From NCBI GenBank assembly GCA_026004795.1, contig BPJV01000006.1, forward strand, positions 124,001 through 188,000: a DNA stretch of 64,000 nt, given 5' to 3'. Position numbers and translations under genes: made by a program. The stretch's first letter is position 1. Every line of letters starts with the position of its first letter. Under the pieces are notes generated by a model. That model was not told where the DNA came from, ran no database searches, and saw nothing but the letters and a program-made list of their open reading frames with translations. Positions 59,006 through 64,000 of this stretch are shown one piece after another. The stretch comes from Pirellulaceae bacterium (GTDB lineage Bacteria; Planctomycetota; Planctomycetia; Pirellulales; Pirellulaceae).

Positions 59006-59896
59006 GTGCTGTTGAGCATGACCGGACAGGGACAGGGGCAGCACTCCATCGATGCGGCGCGATTCTCGGTAGAAATCCGATCCGTCAACCACCGGCATTT
59101 GAAGATTCAAACGCGAGTGGCCGACGGGTTGCAGGGCGTCGAAGCCATCATCGAGAAGCGTCTGCGGGACCAATTACGACGCGGTGCAGTACAGGTCACC
59201 GTCCAGTATATGGGCCCCTTGGCCTGCGGCGAGTTGACCATCGACGAGGGTTTCCTTGCACGTGTCGTCCAAGAACTAACACAGCTAGCGACGAACCTGG
59301 GGCTTGAACCTCCCCGCCGCGTGGTCGATCTGCTGGATTTCCCGGGCGTCGTGCCGGATACTCGTATTGCCAGCAACCGCATGCCTGCCGCCGAGGTCAT
59401 CGAGGGGGTGATGGCGGCGTTGGACCAAGCTTTGCAAGCGTTTCAACGCATGCGGGAGGTGGAAGGGGAGCATATCGCCGGCGAATTGGCGGGGCAGGTG
59501 CAGCGGTTGCGCCAGTTGGTTGACGCCGTGGAGCAACGTGCTCCGGTGGTGGTGGAGGAGTACCAGCAACGCCTGCTGAAAAAACTCCAGGACACCTGCG
59601 GCGATCAGGAGCTGCGGTTCGATCCTCGGGACGTGTTGCGCGAGGTCGTTCTCTTTGCTGATCGATGCGACATCCGGGAAGAAATCGTTCGCCTGCGCAG
59701 TCATCTGGATCAGTTCGTCGAGGTGCTGCGGGCACCCACCAGCCAAGGGCGCCGCCTTGATTTCCTGGTGCAGGAGATGTTTCGCGAGGCAAACACGATC
59801 GGCGCCAAGGCCTCGGATGCTCAGATTGCCGGTCAGGTGGTAGAAATGAAGACGATCATTGAACAGATGCGTGAGCAGATTCAGAATGTGGAGTAG
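59006..59896 (+). CDS. yicC: YicC family endoribonuclease
   Basis: 296 residues from GTG 59006. It begins LSMTGQGQGQ and EIRSVNHRHLKIQTRV, the strictly conserved YicC start, and ends EMFREANTIGAKASDAQIAGQVVEMK, the typical YicC C-terminal block. Known YicC proteins cleave RNA. It lies 12 bp after secG and 6 bp before gmk; yicC-gmk-rpoZ is a common gene order. Confidence 0.96.
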   Translation: MLLSMTGQGQGQHSIDAARFSVEIRSVNHRHLKIQTRVADGLQGVEAIIEKRLRDQLRRGAVQVTVQYMGPLACGELTIDEGFLARVVQELTQLATNLGLEPPRRVVDLLDFPGVVPDTRIASNRMPAAEVIEGVMAALDQALQAFQRMREVEGEHIAGELAGQVQRLRQLVDAVEQRAPVVVEEYQQRLLKKLQDTCGDQELRFDPRDVLREVVLFADRCDIREEIVRLRSHLDQFVEVLRAPTSQGRRLDFLVQEMFREANTIGAKASDAQIAGQVVEMKTIIEQMREQIQNVE

Positions 59897-59902
59897 AATC
59901 CA

Positions 59903-60496
59903 GTGGCAGGCCCAGGGCGACTGATCATCATCTCCGGCCCATCGGGGGCGGGAAAGAGCACCGTGGTGCGGCGGTTGCTCGAACGGTGCCCCCTCCCCTT
60001 GGAGCTCAGCGTATCGGTTACCACGCGGCCGCCGCGGCCCGGAGAGGTCGATGGTCGCGACTACCATTTCGTCACGGCGGAACGTTTCGAACAGTTGCGG
60101 CGTGCTGGAGAATTCCTCGAATGCAAACAGGTTTACGGAAAACATTGGTACGGGACGCTGCGAGGGCAAGTGGAACGGGCGTTGGCCAGTGGAAAATGGA
60201 TTATCCTGGAGATCGATGTCCAGGGAGCGATCAGCGTGATGGAGCAAATGCCTGAGGCACTGAGTTTTTTCGTGCATCCGGAATCCCGCGAGGAACTGGA
60301 GCGGCGGCTCCGCAGTCGCGGCACCGAGGACGAAGAGTCGATCCAACGACGGTTGGCGGTCGCCGATAGCGAATTAGCGTTCAGAAATCGCTATCGGTTC
60401 GAAATCATCAACCGCGATGTCGATGAGGCTGCTGATGAAATCTGTCGGATTCTGAAACAATCTACTGAAAGGACCGTGTCATGCTCGAAGAATTGA
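59903..60496 (+). CDS. gmk: Guanylate kinase
   Basis: 197 residues from GTG 59903. It phosphorylates GMP to GDP. It has the P-loop [16 protein letters not shown] at residues 7-22, [20 protein letters not shown] for GMP binding, and [11 protein letters not shown]. The C-terminus has [20 protein letters not shown], normal for the family. The end overlaps rpoZ by 16 bp. Confidence 0.97.
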   Translation: MAGPGRLIIISGPSGAGKSTVVRRLLERCPLPLELSVSVTTRPPRPGEVDGRDYHFVTAERFEQLRRAGEFLECKQVYGKHWYGTLRGQVERALASGKWIILEIDVQGAISVMEQMPEALSFFVHPESREELERRLRSRGTEDEESIQRRLAVADSELAFRNRYRFEIINRDVDEAADEICRILKQSTERTVSCSKN

Positions 60497-60741
60497 AAGA
60501 AGAAGCGATTGTCAACAAGGTTGGCGGACGATTCAAGTTGTCGACACTGATTCAAAAGCGGCTGGTGCAACTGAACCGCGGCAGTCGGCCACTGATCGAC
60601 AATCCTCCGGAGAACAAGATGGAGATCGTCTTGCAGGAGATTTTGCAGGACAAGATCTACTTGAGCTCGGCCAACGAATTGGCAGTGAGCGGTCCCAAGG
60701 AGGACGCTGACTTGCTCGACATGGACAATCTCGAACTGTAG
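60481..60741 (+). CDS. rpoZ: RNA polymerase omega subunit
   Basis: 86 residues. It has [29 protein letters not shown], the omega signature of Lys/Arg-rich helix and Gly-Arg-Phe turn, and the acidic ending. It supports assembly of core RNA polymerase. The overlap with gmk and the position before coaC are the usual neighbourhood. Confidence 0.92.
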   Translation: MLEELKEEAIVNKVGGRFKLSTLIQKRLVQLNRGSRPLIDNPPENKMEIVLQEILQDKIYLSSANELAVSGPKEDADLLDMDNLEL

Positions 60742-60748
60742 CCACGCT

Positions 60749-61312
60749 ATGGCGAAGCTGGTCGTTGGTATCGGAGGTGGAGTCGCTGCCTACAAGACGG
60801 CGATGGCGGTGAGCCAGTTGGTTCAACGAGGCCATGATGTCCACGTCGTGCTCACGCGTGGGGGCCGCAAGTTCGTCGGCGCGGCGACGCTGGCCGCACT
60901 CTGCGGGCGTCCGCCGGTCGAGGATACCTACGACCCCGCGTTTCCGTTGGGGCCGCATATCGAATTGGCGCGTGGTGCCGCGATGCTCATCATCGCTCCG
61001 GCAACGGCACGCATTTTGGCCAGTTGCGCTTGGGCGTTGGCCGACGATTTGCTCAGCACGCTCTATCTGGCCCGCGATTGCCCCACCCTGATGGCGCCAG
61101 CGATGAACGCCACGATGTGGCAGCAACCGGCCGTTCAGCGCAACGTGTTGCAATTGCAGCGCGATGGAGTCGATTTTATTGGGCCGGAAAGTGGTTGGTT
61201 GAGCTGCCGGGATCAAGGGCCGGGGCGTATGGTCGAGCCGCAACGGTTGGTGGAAGCCATCGAACGGAAACTGGGCCTGGGTGGGGAAGGGAGCGTACCG
61301 GCGGATGGCTAG
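60749..61312 (+). CDS. coaC: Phosphopantothenoylcysteine decarboxylase (CoaC part of Dfp)
   Basis: 187 residues from ATG 60749. It has VVGIGGGVAAYKTAMAVSQL (flavoprotein start), HIELARGAAMLIIAPATARIL with the active-site His, and PTLMAPAMNATMWQ, the PxMNxxMW decarboxylase motif. It is a flavoprotein that makes 4'-phosphopantetheine from phosphopantothenoylcysteine. In many bacteria it is fused to CoaB; here it is separate, and overlaps coaB by 8 bp. Confidence 0.93.
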   Translation: MAKLVVGIGGGVAAYKTAMAVSQLVQRGHDVHVVLTRGGRKFVGAATLAALCGRPPVEDTYDPAFPLGPHIELARGAAMLIIAPATARILASCAWALADDLLSTLYLARDCPTLMAPAMNATMWQQPAVQRNVLQLQRDGVDFIGPESGWLSCRDQGPGRMVEPQRLVEAIERKLGLGGEGSVPADG

Positions 61313-61994
61313 GATATTGATCACTTCGGGGCCTACCCGACAGTTCCTCGATCCGGTGCGCTACTTGACCAATGCTAGTAGCGGACGCATGGGGGCCGCT
61401 TTGGCGACCGCGGCCCTGGAGGCGGGGCATGAGGTGACGGTTGTCAGCGGTCCGGTGACGATTTCCTATCCGCAGGCGGCCCGACTGGTGCCGGTGGTCA
61501 CCACCGACGAGATGCTGCAGGCCGTCATGCACCACTTTCCCCACCATGATGGACTGATTGGTGCTGCCGCCCCATGCGACTACATGCCGCGCAAGGTGGC
61601 GACGGAAAAGATTGCCAAATCGGGGCAACCTATGGTGCTCGAACTGGTGGAGACTCCCGATATCGTGGCTACCGCCGCGCGCTCCAAACGTCCCGATCAG
61701 TGGGTCGTCGGCTTTGCCCTGGAGACGGAAGACATCCGCTTTCGCGCTTTGGCCAAGATGGAACAGAAGTGTTGCGACTTGATGGTTTCCAACAGCGCGG
61801 CGGCAATCAATGCCTTGGAAAATGATGTGGAAATCCTGGCTGCCGACGGAACCGTGCTGGCCCGCTCCCGCGGCCCCAAGGAGGACGTGGCTCGTGCCGT
61901 CATCGCTTCGCTGGCGACCCTGCCGCAGTTCCGTGCGCCACCCGCCGAGCAGCATTCCCCGTCATTGCCTGCCGGTCGCCGCCAGTCGTCGTAA
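61305..61994 (+). CDS. coaB: Phosphopantothenoylcysteine synthetase (CoaB part of Dfp)
   Basis: 229 residues from ATG 61305. It has [24 protein letters not shown], the nucleotide-binding start with the conserved Asn, then [31 protein letters not shown] and LMVSNSA. It joins phosphopantothenate and cysteine. The frame opens at 61281, but the family start and the overlap with coaC both support 61305. The C-terminus has a short Pro/Ser-rich extension. Confidence 0.93.
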   Translation: MARILITSGPTRQFLDPVRYLTNASSGRMGAALATAALEAGHEVTVVSGPVTISYPQAARLVPVVTTDEMLQAVMHHFPHHDGLIGAAAPCDYMPRKVATEKIAKSGQPMVLELVETPDIVATAARSKRPDQWVVGFALETEDIRFRALAKMEQKCCDLMVSNSAAAINALENDVEILAADGTVLARSRGPKEDVARAVIASLATLPQFRAPPAEQHSPSLPAGRRQSS

Positions 61995-62028
61995 ATTTTC
62001 GTCCACCATTCTCCTATGCCGCATCCCC

Positions 62029-62988
62029 ATGAATCGTTCGCTGACCTCCACCGATACCGTCGGCCACACAGCCACGAATCCGCTCGCCGTTCAACTCGGA
62101 CGTTTGTGGTTGAAAAACCCGATCCTGGTGGCTTCGGGGACGTTCGGCTACGCCCGGGAAATGGAGCGCATGGTCGACCTGAACAGGTTGGGTGGGATCT
62201 TGCCCAAAACGATTACCAAATATCCGCGCAAAGGGAACGCCCCGTGGCGGACCGTGGAGACGTCGGCCGGACTGCTCAATTCGATCGGGTTGGACAACGA
62301 CGGCATTGACGCTTTCCTGGAAAGCCACTTGGCCTACCTGCGGCAACTGGATACGGCGGTCATCGTCAGCATTGCTGGCCGCACGGTCGAGGAGTTTGTC
62401 GAGCTGGCGCGGCGACTTGAAGAAGCGGGTGGGGTCGATGCCGTGGAGTTGAATATTTCCTGCCCCAACGTGAGTGGAGGAGTTGATTTTGGCACCGACG
62501 AGGGGCTATGCGAACAGGTGGTACGCTCCGTCCGCGAAGGGTGTAGCCTACCCATCTTGGCCAAGCTGACCCCCAACGTGACTCGGATCGCCGACGTCGC
62601 CAGGGCGGCCCAACGGGGTGGTGCCGACGCCATCAGTTGCATCAATACGGTGTTGGGGATGGCGGTAAACTGGAGACAGCGGAAACCGATCCTCGGCAAT
62701 GGCATGGGCGGACTGAGCGGCCCGGCAATCAAGCCGATCGCCCTGCGCTGTGTTTATCAAGTTGCCTCCGCCGTCACCATCCCCGTGGTGGGAATTGGCG
62801 GTATCGCCACCTTGGACGACGTCATGGAGTTCTTGGTCGCCGGTGCTTCGGCCGTCCAAATCGGTACCGCCAACTATTACGACCCGACGATCAGCCAGCG
62901 GTTGGTCGAGGCGTTGCCCGCGGCGTTGGCCGAGTTGGATGCCCGGTCGATCGCCGACGTGGTCGGGACCTTGACCTTCCCTGCCTAG
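62029..62988 (+). CDS. pyrD: Dihydroorotate dehydrogenase, class 1B catalytic subunit
   Basis: 319 residues from ATG 62029. It has [18 protein letters not shown] (FMN site and class 1B signature), [58 protein letters not shown] and [27 protein letters not shown]. It oxidises dihydroorotate in pyrimidine synthesis. The frame extends back to 61810, but only inside coaB. No pyrK partner is next to it here. Confidence 0.93.
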   Translation: MNRSLTSTDTVGHTATNPLAVQLGRLWLKNPILVASGTFGYAREMERMVDLNRLGGILPKTITKYPRKGNAPWRTVETSAGLLNSIGLDNDGIDAFLESHLAYLRQLDTAVIVSIAGRTVEEFVELARRLEEAGGVDAVELNISCPNVSGGVDFGTDEGLCEQVVRSVREGCSLPILAKLTPNVTRIADVARAAQRGGADAISCINTVLGMAVNWRQRKPILGNGMGGLSGPAIKPIALRCVYQVASAVTIPVVGIGGIATLDDVMEFLVAGASAVQIGTANYYDPTISQRLVEALPAALAELDARSIADVVGTLTFPA

Positions 62989-63066
62989 TCCTCGCCGCGC
63001 TTCACGGTCGGCACGAAACCAGATCTTCCATCAACATCGTCTTTGTTCAACAGTACGGGATACGAC

Positions 63067-64000
63067 ATGCGAGTACTCTCCGGGATACAACCCACTGGTC
63101 GCTTTCACTGGGGGAACTACTTCGGTGCCATCCGGCAATACATCGAGTTGCAACACGAGCACGAAGGATTCTACTTCATCGCCAACCTGCACGCGTTGAC
63201 GACGATCCGCGACCCGCAACGATTGAGTCAATTGACGCTCGACGCGGCCATCGATCTGTTGGCCCTAGGACTCGATCCCCAACGAGCGACCTTGTTCATT
63301 CAATCCGATGTGCCTCAGGTCAGCCAGCTCACTTGGATCCTGATGACCTGCACGCCGATGGGGTTACTCGAGCGTTGCCATGCCTACAAGGAAAAGAAGG
63401 AACGTGGTTTAACCGCCGATGCCGGTCTGTTCACCTACCCCGTACTGATGGCTGCCGACATCCTGGCCTACGATTCCAACCTGGTACCGGTGGGGCAGGA
63501 TCAGGTACAGCATATCGAAGTCTGCCGGGACCTGGCCAACAGCTTCAACCATCATTTCTCCCCAGTGTTCGTCCTTCCGGAAGCTCGGATCCTGTCCAAC
63601 GCGGCCAAAGTCCCCGGTACCGACGGCGAAAAGATGTCTAAGAGCTACAACAACACCATTGAGATATTCGAGGACCTGAAATCCCAGCGCAAAAAGATCA
63701 TGCGCATGCAAACCGACAGCCGTCCTATGGAACAACCGAAGGATCCGGAAAGCGACCACCTATTTCAACTATACCGCCTCATGGCCTCCCCCGAGGAAAT
63801 CGAACAGATGGCAGCCTTGTACCGCCGCGGTGGATTCGGGTACGGCGAAGTGAAAAAGGCCTTGGCGGACGTCGCCGAACGCTATTTTGCCGAAGCGCGC
63901 CGACGACGCGCCGAGCTGGAAAAGGATCCCGATACGGTGCGCGATATCTTGCAGGAAGGTGCAGCCCGGGCCAGAGAAAAAGCGGCCGAGGTTTTGCAGC
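63067..64000 (+). CDS. trpS: Tryptophanyl-tRNA synthetase (3' end beyond the window)
   Basis: 311 codons are present; the frame is open at the window edge, where ~20 residues are missing compared with the usual length. It starts [20 protein letters not shown], which contains the HIGH-like TGRFHWGN motif. [30 protein letters not shown] and the KMSKS loop [10 protein letters not shown] follow at expected positions. It charges tRNA-Trp. It lies 78 bp after pyrD. Confidence 0.97.
   Translation, partial: MRVLSGIQPTGRFHWGNYFGAIRQYIELQHEHEGFYFIANLHALTTIRDPQRLSQLTLDAAIDLLALGLDPQRATLFIQSDVPQVSQLTWILMTCTPMGLLERCHAYKEKKERGLTADAGLFTYPVLMAADILAYDSNLVPVGQDQVQHIEVCRDLANSFNHHFSPVFVLPEARILSNAAKVPGTDGEKMSKSYNNTIEIFEDLKSQRKKIMRMQTDSRPMEQPKDPESDHLFQLYRLMASPEEIEQMAALYRRGGFGYGEVKKALADVAERYFAEARRRRAELEKDPDTVRDILQEGAARAREKAAEVLQ

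Noticed and set aside
58066-59088. 340-residue minus-strand frame rich in Ser/Ala
   Set aside because: It is the complement of the acidic SecG tail; the SecG motifs on the plus strand are decisive.

Overview
The window is chromosomal DNA from a planctomycete, most likely of the Pirellula/Blastopirellula/Thermogutta side of the phylum. The evidence is the family content: a DUF1549/DUF1553 cytochrome protein with a DUF1501 partner, a giant PVC-type CxxCH protein, an XrtU-like exosortase, and a huge secreted protein with an N-terminal LEDRRLLA motif and a C-terminal dockerin. I cannot name the species from sequence alone.

Layout. 1-660 is repeat DNA. 669-25929 is one large surface-polysaccharide locus on the + strand. 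It holds dTDP-sugar genes (rfbB, an RmlD-like SDR, rfbA), an O-acyltransferase, a complete dTDP-3-acetamido-3,6-dideoxyhexose module (N-acetyltransferase, 3,4-ketoisomerase, aminotransferase), a Wzx-type flippase, five glycosyltransferases, an FkbM methyltransferase, hexapeptide acyltransferases, an EpsG/Wzy-type polymerase, an ATP-grasp ligase, a YdjC/ChbG deacetylase, an exosortase fused to an EpsI-like domain, a membrane TPR-like protein and a nucleotide-sugar 6-dehydrogenase. Most genes overlap by 1-35 bp, so the locus reads as one or two long operons. 25930-29990 is a non-coding repeat island that includes five tandem copies of a ~621-bp unit. 29995-41355 holds a membrane protein of unknown function, a DUF1553-DUF1501 operon and a divergent 1775-residue FG-GAP/dehydrogenase/cytochrome protein. 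41475-46114 (- strand) holds tRNA-Gln, rex and an argB-argD-argF operon. 46461-52374 is a mixed set: a Tat-exported TIM barrel, a methyltransferase, a SprT-like protein, a KAS III-like enzyme, YqgE and a phosphoesterase. 52529-57660 (-) is a metzincin/cohesin-like/dockerin giant. 58370 to the end is a housekeeping run: secG, yicC, gmk, rpoZ, coaC, coaB, pyrD and a truncated trpS.

Three things stand out. (1) rfbA is nested between two decayed fragments of another rfbA: its first codons at 2669-2748 and its last codons at 5868-5927. This marks the insertion of a cassette (repeats + rfbA + O-acyltransferase) into an older rfbA. (2) The O-acyltransferase contains an uninterrupted run of 22 G. (3) Seven genes carry 13 apparent extra bases. 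Every one is a net +1 and none looks like a single-base loss. This is most easily explained by sequence error, but it must be known before any of these genes is called a pseudogene.
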